A DNA stretch of 64,000 bases, from contig JAIWND010000017.1 in the NCBI GenBank assembly GCA_025330725.1, forward strand, positions 62,001 to 126,000, in the 5' to 3' direction. Shown here piece after piece: positions 51,632 to 64,000 of this stretch. Source of the stretch: Chlamydoabsidia padenii. Its lineage: Eukaryota > Mucoromycota > Mucoromycetes > Mucorales > Cunninghamellaceae. Under the pieces are notes generated by a model. That model was not told the origin of the DNA. It saw nothing but the letters and a program-made list of their open reading frames with translations, and did no database searches. Position 1 is the stretch's first letter, and every line of letters starts with the position of its first letter. A program made the position numbers and the translations under genes.

Positions 51632-52461
51632 ATGAGTCAGGAAGAAATAAATCTAGCTCGCCAATATGCTAGCGAATGGCCTCCTGCAAATACCAATCAC
51701 AATCCCTTGCGACAACTAATCTCACGCTCAACTTATCGTACCTACAATGGTGAACGTACTGTCGAAAGCTTTGTCGATCTCTTTAAAAACTTGGCAATAG
51801 ACGAAGGTGGCGACTTTTTCAGTAAGGGTATCGACATTCGGCTTTATTTTATCAACTCTATCAAATCACAAGAAGTCGACCTGGAATGCCTGGAGGAAAC
51901 CAAAAATGAAAACGAAACGACAAAGATTGCTACACGAAAAAACAATCTTATCGCTATGCTTAAAGGTGTTATTGTAAGTAAACTAAACGTGTTGTGCTTT
52001 GAAAACCATGATTAACTTTCCCTTTTTGTTTTGTTTTGATAGTCTGCTGGTATTTTATCCGAAGCCGATTGCAAGATCCACTTCTCAAGCCAACTATTAG
52101 AGAATGCCCAGGTGATCCCAAGCAAAACATTATTTGACCGTCGTCTCATTCGTATGAACACTGCCATGTTGTAAGTAGAGAATAGATGGACAAGGTTTGT
52201 GGTTGTAAATACTGAACTTTTTTATTTTTACTTTTATATGTATATTATAAAAAACTAGGTACAAGCAAAACAAGTTTAATTTATTACGGGAAGATGCTGA
52301 TGGCTACTCGGCACTGATCAACGACATTGTAATCGGCAGTATTGACTTGGAACGCGACGAATTTGGACACTTACCACCCACACCATTAGATCGAATCCCA
52401 AGATTCTTGGATATTATCTCATCACATATTGGTAAGTATTGTTATACTAATAATAATAATA

Positions 52462-52494
<33 letters not shown>

Positions 52495-55400
52495 AAGGAC
52501 ATCAAGTACTGATCCATATTTATGTTATAGGTAACTTCCATCTTGATCCCAATCGTGTTTTGGATATTCTACTTGACTTTTTCATCAAGGAAGTTATGCT
52601 CAACTATGTCTTTTGGATGGAACTCTTCAAACAGTCAGTATGGATACGACAACTAACACTGTCATCACTGACGGATGGCCTTGACGACGCACCTTCCACT
52701 ACCACCACCCATAGCATTGTTATGGCTCATCTAATTGGATTCAAATTCGAACATTATCATCTCACGGAAATTTCTCGTGCACCAGAAGAACTTTATTACT
52801 CTTGTGCGTTATTGATAAATGATGGACTGATTCGACTTGGTGATCTTCTCCCTTATTTGGCACCGGATGAAAAGCAGATGGACAAACTAAAGGCAGATTA
52901 TATGGAAAACATGAACAAGGAAATCAAGAACAATAGTGCTGGGTTATTGGCTCAATATGGTGCGCTTGGGGAAGAAGGATCAACTAAAAAAGCGGCAAAA
53001 TCGGCAAAAGGTCCTGAAGACGAAGAAGAACAGGCGACAATATCTCGTACTTATGATGCAAACGATGTGGTGGAACTGGTCAAGGCTCTTTTATCTATTG
53101 GCGATATTAATCATTCCCAAGAACTAATGTCGAAATATAACAAACTATGCGATATGTACCCTGTCTTGGCTCATTATATCTACCGGCTTTGTGATGTCAT
53201 TCTGGAACCCACTTACCAACTGTATGTACCGGACGACCTCAAAGCCAGATCAACCTACTTTAAGGAATGTGCTCAACAATCTGAACTCAAGGTGGTGCTC
53301 TCAGCTGGAAAAGGCAACATCTCCAAGCTACCAAAACTCACCACTTATTATGTTTTGGATTGTCTCAAGGATGGTACTCACGATTTAAAGAAAAGGCAAA
53401 TCTACCGCTTCTTTTACACCCAATGGTCGGATCAACTGGAAACATCTGCGAACTACAATGAACTATTGACTCGATTTATGCCCATCATGCGACTTGCTGG
53501 ATATCATGCTTATTTGGCTCCCAACCTCATCCAAAAACTGATCCAAACTCTCCTTGCTCTATTTGAACTTGGTGAAGCGGTACCTGGATCTGAACAACGA
53601 CATGTCTGCACTATACTGGCTCGTGAATTCCTGTTTCCTGCGATTGCTTTTAGTGGGTGTAATCCTGGTCTTATGGCTAGTGTTTGGGAACTTCTTGATT
53701 TGCTGACCTTCCAAGAACGGTGCCGTCTGTATGGTGAATGGGGAAACGACTTTTACAAGAAATCTATTGAAACTAAACTCCTCAAGATCCGCGTGGAACG
53801 TCATGTCAAATCGGTAATGCGTCGTGTCTCCAAAAATGATGTCCGTCAATGTGGTCGTGATCTTGGCAAGTTGGCTCATTCAAACCCTACTATTGTATTC
53901 ACGGTGATGCTCGATCAAATCCAATCATTCGATAACTTGGCGCCTTATATGGCTGATGCTTGTAGATATATGAGCAACTTTTCCTATGATATCCTGGGGT
54001 ATCTCATGACTGAAAAATGGACTGGCTCTCAAGGTGCTGGGCGTATGAAGAAAGCCAAGCTGAAGGAAGATGGGATCACATCATCATGGCTACGTGCTTT
54101 GTCTGTCTTTGCCGGTATGCTTTACAAAAAACAAGGTATTGATCCTACTCCTCTTATTCGATATCTCATCTTCCGACTCCAACATGACGACTCTGTGGCC
54201 GATTTGGTGCTCTTTAACGAATTTATCACCAAGCTTTGTGGAATTGAAATCATTGGCAGCACTCTCACGGATGATCAAATTACCTCTTCTGGATGTAGTG
54301 ATGCTCTCAGGTCTGAAGCATTCCAACCTATCTCAACAGACAACAGGCGGGCAACTAAACGGGTGATTACTAGACTCAAGGACACTTTGAAAAAGGATGA
54401 TGCTGCTTTGGAATTGATGGTCCTTCTCTATCGTCTTAATGAAAGCTGTTCCTCCGAACTAGATATCAGCACACGTGAACGTGCAAAGCGGCTCACCCAT
54501 GTACATCAAACGATTCTTCAATACTCGGAACTTTTGACCACGGTGTTTGACGAAGCGGAATATAGTGCATTGGTGCCAAGCATTGATGTTTTGTACCGGG
54601 ATTACGACCTACCTTATACAGCAGTGATGCAAATTTTACGACCCAAAACACGGTATCTTTTACGGAACAGCATGGACACGGACATTAAAGAAGACGAACT
54701 ACCACCTGTATTACAACCTCTCACTCAAGCAACACCCGCCATGATAAAGAATGACGGTTTATTTGAAATCATCACTCCTGAATTCTTTGTCGTCTTTTGG
54801 CAACTCAGCTTGTATGATATCCACTGCCCGGTCCAGCATTATGAAACAGCCATCAAGCGGTACTCGGATACTATTGCCCAATGCCAGGATACTAGATCAG
54901 CATTACATCAAACACATAGGGAAAAGGTGGTGGAAAAAATGGAACGACAAGCTCAAGCTAGTCTGGATACTTTACAAGCGGATCTTGCCAAACATCAGCA
55001 AAATGTCAGCAATACGATGAAAATGCTCAAGGCCTCTCACTCTCGGTGGTTTGTTGACAAGGTAGATCGGGTCAATCTGGTGCAATGTGTCCTTCAATAC
55101 TGCCTCTACCCACGAAGTATCATGTCCGAAGTGGATGCGGTATACTGCTATAAATTCGCCATGATCATGCACCAACTAAATGTCAGCAACTTTTCTAGCT
55201 TGACACTTATCGATCGAATTCTTTGCGACAGTCTACCAGCTACTTTGATGACCTTCACCGACTACGAAACAACAATCCATGCCCGATTTATCTTCAAGAC
55301 TTTCTCCAAAATGTCTCAATGGTACAAGGATGAAAAACTCTACAATGATGAAGCTCATGGGTCTGGCCTGATAGGATTCCAACGAACATGGACTGTACAT

Positions 55401-56678
55401 GTATCCTCTGAAGAACTACCAAAGAAGGATCTTCTCTCTCATACCGACTTTAAAAAGGTGATGCAAAAATGGCATCAAACTTCCAGTCAATTCTTCACAC
55501 AAGCTCTCCAATCTGGCGACACTCACCAGATTCGAAACACCTTCTTAATACTTCGCCAATTCATTCCTCACTTCCCTGCTATTCGTGAACATGGTGATGT
55601 ATTGGTGGCAGTAACGAAAACTCTGGCGACAACAGAAAAACGAGACGATTTGAAGGTCTTGGCACGAAGTTATCTTGGTTTGGTTGAAAAGAGTAAATCT
55701 CGTTGGGTTAGCAAAAACTCTTTTATGGGTTTGCCTGAACCTGAACCTCCTGTGGCGCCAGCAACATCGACACATCTATCAACATCGCCTTCAACGTCAT
55801 CGCCTTCATCATCGACAACATCTCAATCCAAGCCCACTACCCCTCGACATCATTACCACGACGATAGACCATCTCAAAGATCTTCAACATCCGGTAATCA
55901 TGCAACAACATCACCAACTTCATCACCAAGTATATCGTCTAATAATAATGCCACTTTGTCGTCAGCAACTGCCGATCGAAAGCGATCTTCAAAAGATGAT
56001 GATTCAGGACCCTTGTCATCACGATCCACTTCATTCATTACCGGTGGAGGTATAAAGCGACTTCGTAGTGACGACATACAATCCATGACATCTCGACACC
56101 TCAGCAACAATAATACCACCAGCAGTCGACATCACCGATCTGAACAACCACCCACATCATCCTCTGGTCGACATTCACCAAGGCATTCATCAAGTCGTGG
56201 GGTAGAAGCCATCATACCATCACAACGGGAAGGTATACGGAGCCGGGAAAGTACTCGTGAATCAACAAGGGATATCTCCAGCAGACAATCACAACCATCG
56301 ACCTCCTCGCATCATCATCAATCCATGGTCATCCACAACGATCCACCACTCATCAAGGAAAGCTCACGGGAATCAAGACGGGGAACCAAGGATGATAGAT
56401 CAAGTAGCAGAAGTGCCCGTGATCATACTCAAGAATCATCTCGGGAACGACGAAGCGGTGGCACTCTTCCTAGCTCACAGGGATCCGACTCTAGATCATC
56501 ATCACTGGGTCGCAAACGATCTACTGTGGATGAAGAAAAAGAACGAACCCGTGACAATGGTGATCATTCCAACAAATCCGATAAACGATATAAATCTGAT
56601 CGACAACCAAGAGATCCACGCCGGGAAAAAGATCGCAGCAACAGGGATTATCGGGAAAAGAAACGTAGTAGACGATAG
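51632..56678 (+). CDS. THOC2: THO complex subunit 2 (THOC2/Tho2)
   Basis: Largest scaffold of the THO/TREX complex, which packages nascent mRNA for export and limits R-loops. ATG 51632 (MSQEEINLARQYA), exons 51632-51974, 52043-52171, 52259-52431 and a 4.1-kb last exon 52531-56678. Key matches to human THOC2: YKQNKFNLLREDADGYSALI, FHLDPNRVLDILLDFF, HLIGFKFEHYHL, RCRLYGEWGNDFYK, GKLAHSNPTIVFTVML, YDNLAPY-type helices, SSWLRALSVFAGMLYKKQ, MAGIEI-like KLCGIEIIG, VPSIDVLYRDYDLPYTAVM, TPEFFVVFWQLSLYDI, CLYPRSIMSEVDAVYCYKF and VMQKWHQTSSQFF. The last about 300 residues are disordered, Ser/Arg/His-rich with RS/RD/RE-type repeats, ending KKRSRR, a typical RNA-binding tail. One intron (52432-52530) has AAT repeats and an A-run of about 28. 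Roughly 1,560 residues, normal length. Confidence 0.95.
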
Positions 56679-57247
56679 TTTAATCTAATATAGTATAGAT
56701 TCCACTCACTATCACACTAACATTTACTATATCATTACAATTATAAATAAAACAGAACTTTTTTTTTTTTTTTTTTTTACTCTATTGGTCTTACTGTCTT
56801 TTTGCCTTTGGGAAATGTGTCAGGTTTCATTTGATGCATGTGCGGGTTTCACGCCATGGATTGATTGTGGTACATGGATTTATGACCATGTTATCCCTGT
56901 TTCCTCTATTGTTTTTATGCATGACATGGAGACTAGATCATTGTTTAGATTTGATCAGGGCAAAGTGTCGGGATTTAAAAAACACAATCTGCATTTACGA
57001 CGGGATTCGAAAACTGCACTGCATAAACATATGAAGCAAAGCATAGAGTCAACAGATAAAAGTATCAATACAAGTTTTATAATAAAAAAATAAAGTAAAA
57101 AAGGCTAAAAGTACATAATAAGAGTAGGATATCATATGGGTAATTGGATCGTCATTTAATTTTGGCCAGCAAGAATAGGCACAAGGCGAGACGAATGTGT
57201 TGAAGTTAAAAAAAGGGGGGGGGAGAAAGGTAGGATAAAATCCTTAT
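56679..57247. other. Convergent 3' region of THOC2 and acetate transporter
   Basis: 569 bp. AATAAA signal near 56745 followed by a T-run (56760-56779). GTCGGGATTTAAAAA at about 56967-56981 is a motif relative with no nearby start. G-run at 57216-57224. Confidence 0.45.
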
Positions 57248-58024
57248 TTACACTAAAGGAAGTTTGATAAATGTTGTAGTTTCGTCAAAGATCAAGGCAG
57301 CCATGACATAATAGGCAGTAAGAGCCAAAGAGATAGAGATCCATCCACTGGCGACAATGAGACCGTGTACGTGTAAAAAGTTACCCAAACAGCTAAAGAA
57401 GAATCCCAAGAAGACTTGTAATAAGACTGCACGAATAACCCAAGGTTGGCGAAGAGTTCCCAAAAAGAAGATGAATGAGATAAAGGTGTATCCGAGCATG
57501 TAAAGTCCAACACATTTTTGTAATTCCTCTTCACCGCCTTTTATAGCCAATTCCAAGAATCCACTGGCGGGGGAGAACATGATGCCAAATGAGAAGAAGA
57601 ATCCAGAATAAGTCTAAAAAAGAGAAAAAAAGTTAGAAAAAAAAAAAAGAAAAGAAAAGTGGGCCATTGGAATTGTGTGTGGTTTTACCATCATTGTTGT
57701 GGCAGCAAAAACGTTCCCCATCAAAAGTTCCATGAATCCAGACACGAATTGACCAATACCAGAATAACCAAGAGCAACACCTACGACGACCTGAGGCAAA
57801 TTGGTTATAAGACCAATACAATATAATCCCAATACCAAAGAACCAGTAGCAAAAGAGGCAAATCCAATAGCAGCAGGATTTCCTGGTTTAAAGATAGGCG
57901 GTAAAGAAGGAATAGCATCAGGAGGGCTCATTGGCATAGCTATTTCTTCATGATGACTAGCAGTTCGACTAGATTTATCGATGGATTCGTGATGTTCGAA
58001 TTGAGGCTTTTGAGAATGAGACAT
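57248..58024 (-). CDS. Acetate uptake transporter, GPR1/FUN34/YaaH (AceTr) family
   Basis: A six-helix membrane protein for acetate or ammonium export/uptake at the plasma membrane. ATG 58024 (MSHSQKPQFEHH) to TAA 57248-57250, two exons. A hydrophilic N-terminus leads into the signature NPAAIGFASFATGSLVLGLY (NPAPLGL-type motif). Further helices: VVVGVALGYSGIGQFVSGF with MELLMGNVFAATTMM, then TYSGFFFSFGIMF (the YSGF/YGGFW-type motif), FISFIFFLGTLR, FLGFFFSCLGNFL and ISLALTAYYVMAALI. The tail is short. Length about 230 residues, usual for the family. Regulation by carbon source is typical in yeasts but not visible here. Confidence 0.94.
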
Positions 58025-59843
58025 TGGATAAAAGGAAGAAGAAGGACAATGAAAAAGACAAGTGGTCAGTTTTTTTTTTTTCGAACAATTTTATAGCCTT
58101 TTCAAATTAAAACGCCGCCGAGTCTAAAAAAAGATATTCTGACCCCACACTTTTTGTAAACCTTGAATTCCCCCCCTCCTCTATATGCGGAAGAAGGGTG
58201 GGTATATCTTGGTCTCTTGACTTTAAAAAAGCACTATTAGAGGAAAATAATCTCTATTTAGATAGGAAAGACTTTTCAAGAATGAGCTACATATGGATAA
58301 ATGTGTCAGAGTATCATCAGGCCGTTATTTCCTCTACATTCTGCCGTTGTTCGCATCGGCTCTCTCAACTCCACTATGATACAATATAACCCCACAAAAT
58401 CAATTGAGTCACCGCTCTTCCACTGTAACCAATAAAGATTGTATACATCCTCCAACATCCACAAAAGACCAATTAAGCAGGACCATACCAAGATTTTTTT
58501 AAAGTTTGACGAAAATGGAAAATGGCCCTTGGTTTTTTCAAATCCCTATTTTCAAATCCCGAACCATCTCGATCCTTTATTACAACCAGATGACAAGGAA
58601 ACTGTTTCGAAGGATGTCATGAATATAAATAATAATGATACACTTGAAAAATGATTTGTAAAAATACTTTCCATGACCCGAAACAAGGGGTCAGGCTAAT
58701 TTCGACAAATACGTCAAAGAGAGGAGCGGGAGATGAACTTGTCATTTCCTATTGACTCATCATTAATCTCACGCAGGGCATTGAAAATGAAAGGGGCGCC
58801 GAAACAATAATGGTAACATTGCTTCATTTTTTTTTATCTTTTCTAACCATTCGAAATTCCCACTTGATTCTAAAAAAGACAATTCTCCATTGCGGTTTAT
58901 TTCAGATCCAGACTGGGAAGACCTGACAAGTGTCTATCGCCAATCGTTGTATTGGTTAAATGGCATAGGTATATCCTGATTTAAGCTGGGACCGGAAATC
59001 AAGCTTTTGGCAGGTTGTTTTCTTTTTGGGGATGCGGTATTCTGTGCCAATCGTCGTAATCACCGAGTCCATGGATTTACCTTTTTTATATTTTTATTTT
59101 TTGTTTTGTACAGCCAGTGTTATCTCCGAGAACAACCCCACTCATCTAACTTGCATATACTTGCTTTCCCTCTATCTTGAATTTACCTTTTGGTCCCAAA
59201 ATTGCAGATCTGTTATCGGCGGTTAAAAGTGGTACACTAGGATGGATCATTATTGTTAGTTATGTGGAGTTAGATCGAGCATCATCCAAATGATGGTTGC
59301 TGAACTAGATATGGTCTTATTATACAATATAGGGTTTGTTCATTTTTAACGACAAGGTCTAACACTTTTCCATTACATATAAGAATATGGAAGTGGTCAA
59401 CTTCCCACATTTTAGACAGAATCTATTTTGGGACCTGAATTTGAAACTTGTTGATGCAAGAAAAAAGAGTTCGCCATCTTGGTGAAATGATGATAAGGTA
59501 GTAAAAGTCTTAATTAACTGTATCTACTTACAATATCACCAGAAGACATCTTCTATCATCTATTATTACGAAAAACATAAAGGCATTGATAGCATAACTG
59601 GTTGGTCCTTGCTATTTAACATTGAGCATTTTATATGCAGCCGAAAGATTTAAATCCCGTCGAATCAACTTTTATGAGGTTCCATAAAGTTTGAAGGTGA
59701 GTAACAGAACGGTCTTTATTTAAACCTATTGTTAAAAAGTTAAAAAGCCCGTAGTTTACAAGATTTATATGCTGTATCAAATAAAAGAGTTTATTGTTCA
59801 TGTAAATAAATAAGAGATAGTTTACAAAGGTGAGACTATATTA
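58025..59843. other. 1.8-kb intergenic region with candidate relic exons
   Basis: Exact motif TTCAAATCCCGAA at 58551-58563 and a relative TTTAAATCCCGTC at about 59649-59661. The candidate exons at 58906-59226 are listed separately. No other gene recognised. Confidence 0.4.
58906..59226 (+). pseudogene. Three candidate exons of a small membrane protein, start not found
   Basis: Exon 58906-58968 after a TTTATTTCAG acceptor reads PDWEDLTSVYRQSLYWLNGI. Exon 59014-59055 reads CFLFGDAVFCANR. Exon 59114-59226 reads SVISENNPTHLTCIYLLSLY and ends SQNCRSVIGG, stop at 59226. Joins use short GT-AG introns (45 and 58 bp) and keep one frame. Two hydrophobic segments suggest a membrane protein. No N-terminal exon or ATG could be placed, so it may be a relic or an unannotated gene. 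Family unknown. Confidence 0.28.
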
Positions 59844-61729
59844 TCACTGATAAGGGGAGGGTTGTTGATGTGGGGGATAATGACTAGTGGGAGGATAAGA
59901 TGGTGACATGGGGTAGAATGATGTATCTTGATATGATTCTTTGGATGCCATAGGGTTCAGTCCTTCTTGTTGTTGCTGTTGTTGTCGGAATTTTTGTTCA
60001 CTTGTTGCTGATAACATATGTTCGCCTGCATCTGTAAGTCCAACACCACGCTTCTTTCGTGCCCGGAGTTCAATTCGTTTGCGTGCCAAGCGGTAAGAAT
60101 CCACACCACAACAGAGTACATTGCGAAGAAATTCGGGGATGTAACCAAGATAAGCATCCACAAAGGCCATCCATACTGATAATTTGTGTGGTGAAAGTTG
60201 TGTGCTATCGATTTGCTGATAGTTACCTTCATCGTCGTCAGCACCAGTTTTCGCCATTCGTCGATCCACATTAAAGTACCGTGCCATGAGGAGCGTAGCA
60301 ATGCACATCGTCACGCAGATAAGAATGACATATATACCACTTTTGACTTCTTCTGATGTCCAAGGAAGATTATCTGCAGAGTGAGTACCATCGGTTCCCT
60401 TGATAACATTCACATGAACTAAACCAGATAGCAAAATGTCACCAAAGTAAAAGATCGCCATAATAGGTCCCTATCGGAGTAAATTTAGATGATGAGTGAT
60501 TAGTATCAAATACAACATCATCATCACATATCATCGAATTTACCTTAACACACCAAAACATCCCATGAGCATGAATACCACCAGCTTTCCATTGGTCATG
60601 AAAGACAGCCAGATATGTGAAGAGAGCCGTCAAGATAATAGACAAGGATGTAAAGTTGATGATGACAAGGTAGACGTGAGTACCATGGAAACTAAAGCTG
60701 TTACCACAATAGTATCCTTTTGCTTGGGAGATTACAGAAACCAGTGCATCAATAATGGCCCTAATTAACAATATAAACAAGAGTGAGAAACATGCATTTT
60801 AATTATTTGACATCCCCACCTCCTCTTTTTTATTATGGTCTTACCAAATAGGAAACTGATAGACAAGTATATCAGTGATAATTCTGTAATGCATTCCCCA
60901 TTTCGACTTTCTATATTTAAAACAAAAGAAGAAGATCAGTTAGAATCTGTTGGCATGCCTAAATGGCACGTTTTATTTCGTTTTCTTTTTATGACTTACA
61001 AATTGACCTTGAAGATCATAAATACCTTTGTAAATATAGCTTCTTTTCTACCTTGAGCTTCTTCACGGAATGGAGCAAGGTAGGCTTGAAGACATGAGTA
61101 TAAGTTGTAGACTGCAAAACTTTCTGCCATAACGGCAAAAAACAGGATGGTCACCGCATAATCGTTTCGAAGATAGGAAGCCCAAGCCAAAGTAGCATAG
61201 ACTGGTGGATAAAGTAGGACACGCAGCTTATGTCGCTGTACCTCGGGATCACTATATTAAAAACAGTTACATCAGCTACTTCTCCCACAGTATGTTTGAT
61301 CGCTTTTCTATTTACTTACTAGTAGTTTCGTAGGTGACGAATTACCAACACTAATGCAGTCAACCAAGTAATCAGTAAAAAGAATAAACAGGCAAGCCAA
61401 CCCACGATATGCCAGTTATACCTATAGTGCGATGATGCCATTGTTACCATCCACATGTAAACAATTAAGGGGTTAGTTCTACTTTTTTCACCCAGCTTTT
61501 TCATGTCTTCAATAGATCAAAACCTACGTTGGATGTTGCCAAACATCAGTAAAGTTAAAGCTCGGCTGCCCACTATTTTTTTTAAAAAAAAGAAACAGGA
61601 AACAGTTAATGTCAAACAAGCATTCCCTTCCTTTTTCAATTATTAGCGGTCTACTTACAAAAATCCAGTGTGTCGAAGTCCTCCGGTGGTAGGGCAGGAA
61701 TCTGCTTCAGTGCTATTCCCACTATCCAT
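59844..61729 (-). CDS. TMEM184 / OST-alpha family seven-helix membrane protein
   Basis: A multi-pass protein of the organic solute transporter alpha/DUF300 family. ATG 61729 (MDSGNSTEADSC), about seven exons, TGA 59844-59846. An extracellular N-terminus (FGQPSFNFTDVWQHPT) is followed by helices: YNWHIVGWLACLFFLLITWL, RHLRNYSDPEVQRHKLRVLL (family signature loop), YPPVYATLAWASYLRNDYAV, FAVMAESFAVYNLYSCLQAYL, then AIIDALVSVISQAKGYYCG, SLSIILTALFTYLAVFH, MAIFYFGDILLSGLVHV and GIYVILICVTMCIATLLMA. The cytosolic tail is basic then Gln/Pro/Tyr-rich (polyQ, PSYPPTSHYPPHQQ). Yeast and animal relatives lie in the plasma membrane or vacuole; function here unknown. Motif variant GGCGGACCTTGAA sits at about 61863-61875. 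Confidence 0.93.
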
Positions 61730-62603
61730 ATTTAAAAAAATTGTATATCACTAACGACGATGTTTTATTGATTTATGTATGTATATATAAGAAGAAGGGG
61801 AAAAAAAAAGAAGTAAAAGAAGAAAGACCGAATAGGCTTTTAAAATTTGAGCAGGTACAAAAAATGGCGGACCTTGAAAAGTGAAGCAGCTAAGCAGCAC
61901 CGACAAGGCTGATTCGTCGCTCAATTTGGATGATTTGCCAAGCTCATTTTATACTCAAATTAGGAGCCTGGTAAACCAAGGAAGCATATTTCCCATAAAA
62001 GTACTTTTCTGATTCGATTTATGTAACATCATTCTAGAAAGCCAAGAAGTATGGAAAATAGGAAAAAGAAATACTATGTAGAGTGTATAGCGCGAGTGAT
62101 TCTACCTACTGTTGACTTTCAATTTGTACCTGACATGGCGTTTAATCATGCTGGCCAGGTACTATAAATAAATACCGTCGTTACATTTGGCCAAACTACA
62201 AGTACTTGTGATAGCAAATGACTAGTTGATCTACCAATTCGGTTTATGGTATTTAGACTTTATAATCATATATCGTAGGTGTAAAACCACATTGTGCAAC
62301 TAATCATGCATGCATTGTATCGTTCATCTACTTTCAGAACTGACAAGGAGGCCATGTATACGAAAAGGGAATAGAATTGAAAATCAATAGGAAAAAGATA
62401 ATTGATCCAATCCTCAATGGGATTGTTAGTGGCATTGTTGGATTGTCAAGTGCCATAATCTTGAATAATGATAGGCTACAATAAGCAATTGATGCCTCCA
62501 TCACTCGAAATGTCGGGATTTGAAAATCACCTATTCCCAGCGCAACCCACCGATTTTTTGTTTTTCCCTCTCTCTTCTCGTTATTGTTAATAGATGGTGT
62601 TCA
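61730..62603. promoter_or_regulatory. Divergent promoter TMEM184-like / MED13
   Basis: 874 bp between divergent starts. Exact GTCGGGATTTGAA at 62512-62524, 80 bp before the MED13 ATG. Variant GGCGGACCTTGAA about 135 bp before the TMEM184-like ATG. No gene in the middle. Confidence 0.5.
62512..62524 (+). promoter_or_regulatory. Shared promoter motif GTCGGGATTTGAA at MED13
   Basis: Exact, gene orientation, 80 bp upstream of the MED13 ATG. Confidence 0.6.
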
Positions 62604-64000
62604 ATGCTATCCGACTCTAGTTTAACTAATATCTTGACTGTGGTAAGTAGACTTTTAATAATAGAATGTGTAAAAGAATGTGTGTATGATGGGGCGCACT
62701 TGTTTTTTGAAAAAGTTGGATAAAAGTGCAAGTGGACGAAACACCGAATTTGACTTCGAAAAATCTTCAAGGCAAAAAACACACAACACATAAAGATTAA
62801 CTCATCTATTCTTCTTGTATTATACTCCTTTAATAGAGTGGTGTATCACAAATCCGCTATCGCGCCTATCAACAATGCTGCTCAAGGTCAATACTCACTA
62901 GTTGCTTCACTTGGCAAGATCCTTCAGCGTCACCAAAGAACCCGACCACGTTGATCACGGCTTACATGCAACTCATCAATCAAAATATACCGTGTATGTG
63001 GCAATTACAATCATCGGCAAAACCTTCAACACCATCAAAAATGGACACACAAACGGAAAACGTCACTTTGGAACTATGGGTGTTTTGGTTTGACGATCGT
63101 CATACTGGTCTGATCGATGCTAACTCTCTACTCAAGGAACTAGATGGTAAGGGAAACAGTTGAAATACCCATGATGGTCCTCATTCTAACCTTCTCTATC
63201 TCTCCTTTTTTTTTTTCTCCCTCTTGTTTGATAGAACTTCACATGGGCTCTTTTACTTGGGAAAACGTATCGTCAAAGAATACTCACCGCTCTAATGCCT
63301 GTACTCTGGTGACTGTTGTGGTGGAATATAAGTTGTTTGTCAAGGCCGTTCGAAATTTGGTGATCCCGTAAGTATAAATTAAATTGGTTTCAAGTATATC
63401 CATAATTAATAATTCTCTTCTTGTTGGCTTTAGATACATGCTGAAAAAAGGTGCGCTTCCTCTTGGCGAATTCTTTATATTCCCTCTATCATATCTGGCG
63501 GCTACTGTTGGTGAAGAAGAAACTGATCCCAATCAATCCTCTTTACTATGCTGCACCTACAATATCTATCTGGCATCTACCAACCTGATATTCCAACCAA
63601 ATACACGTCGGATTCGGATTCGACCATTGATACCGTCTGATTTACATTCAACTACAAAGGGGGCAAAAGGTAATTTGGTTGATAAATGTTAAAAAAAAAA
63701 AAGGTCAGGGCAAAAGAACGTTATCACTGACTATCTTTTTCTTTATTTAGTGCTACTCAGTCCTAGTGGTGAATATGCTTATCTTACCTCGAATAACCGG
63801 GATACAACACATCAATTCGAACACCAAATTTTACAACAATGGTCAACATTACTTCACATACCTCTATCAAATCTGATGCCTACCTCCAATACAATTCCTT
63901 CTTTGGTCCTGATTCGAATGACTTGGGGTGGAAACGTGTATTATCCTAGTCGACTTGTATTTGCATTGACACCAACAAGATTATCACCAAGTGCGCTTGC
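62604..64000 (+). CDS. MED13: Mediator subunit MED13 (SRB9/SSN2), N-terminal part
   Basis: MED13 links the CDK8 kinase module to core Mediator. Start ATG 62604 (MLSDSSLTNILTV, exon 62604-62642) is chosen because it splices in frame to the acceptor at 62836, giving SGVSQIRYRAYQQC. Then MQLINQNIPCMWQLQ, TLELWVFWFDDRHTGLID, after an intron ELHMGSFTWENV and VEYKLFVKAVRNLVI, after another MLKKGALPLGEFFIFPLSYL, SSLLCCTYNIYLASTNLIFQ, RIRPLIPSDL and VLLSPSGEYAYL. These match the Med13 N-terminal (PAZ/PIWI-like) domain; human MED13 has RELWIFWWGED and WENGLSYE at the same places. The rest lies beyond the window. An exact promoter motif ends 80 bp upstream. Confidence 0.9.

Noticed and set aside
52347..52530. 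THOC2 reading frame running straight through this interval
   Set aside because: It passes through an A-run as polylysine. A GTAAGT donor (52432) and TATAG acceptor (52530) join HIG to NFHLDPNRV exactly as in other THOC2 proteins.

Overview
This window is nuclear DNA from a fungus, most likely a member of Mucoromycota (Mucorales-type). The evidence is AT-rich intergenic DNA, genes broken by many short GT-AG introns (mostly 50-90 bp), and proteins whose closest relatives are both metazoan and fungal (ENY2, IPO13, DMC1, THOC2, MED13, RTC4). The gene-family calls rest on recognisable motifs read from the translation. No database search was possible.

Layout. 1-11.6 kb: importin-13/Kap122-like karyopherin (cut by the window edge), NAA10 N-acetyltransferase, ENY2/Sus1, MCM5, and a low-complexity protein built from four basic modules. 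13-19 kb: bHLH transcription factor and an M13 (neprilysin-like) metallopeptidase. 19.3-23.8 kb: a gene-free nest of repeats. It is a large imperfect palindrome with an identical tRNA-Leu(CAA) at each tip. One arm carries a very young 1.76-kb LTR element without coding capacity (identical 258-bp LTRs, CATG target duplication, primer site matching an initiator tRNA-Met). The other arm carries a 512-bp TG..CA insertion. 24-29.3 kb: an RTC4-domain gene, then about 3 kb with decayed coding relics, and an F-box/leucine-rich pseudogene. 29.9-44.8 kb: Wee1-like kinase, MFSD1-like transporter, DMC1 recombinase, a methyltransferase and a Dbl-homology protein. 46-61.7 kb: a tandem repeat array, a PHYHD1-like dioxygenase, cysteine dioxygenase, THOC2, an acetate transporter and a TMEM184/OST-alpha family membrane protein. 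62.6 kb to the end: the N-terminal part of MED13.

Most genes are unrelated housekeeping or cell-cycle functions and are not a pathway cluster. Several act in nuclear information flow: MCM5 (replication), DMC1 (meiotic recombination), Wee1 (mitotic entry), ENY2 and THOC2 (transcription-coupled mRNA export), MED13 (Mediator kinase module).

The most interesting non-gene signal is a recurring motif, CGGGRTTTGAA (often GGCGGGATTTGAA). It occurs 13 times exactly and many more times with one mismatch. Every exact copy is intergenic, and many lie 75-105 bp upstream of a start codon. It looks like a shared promoter-proximal element and resembles a fused CDE (GGCGG) and CHR (TTTGAA) cell-cycle site. 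I know of no description of it in fungi.
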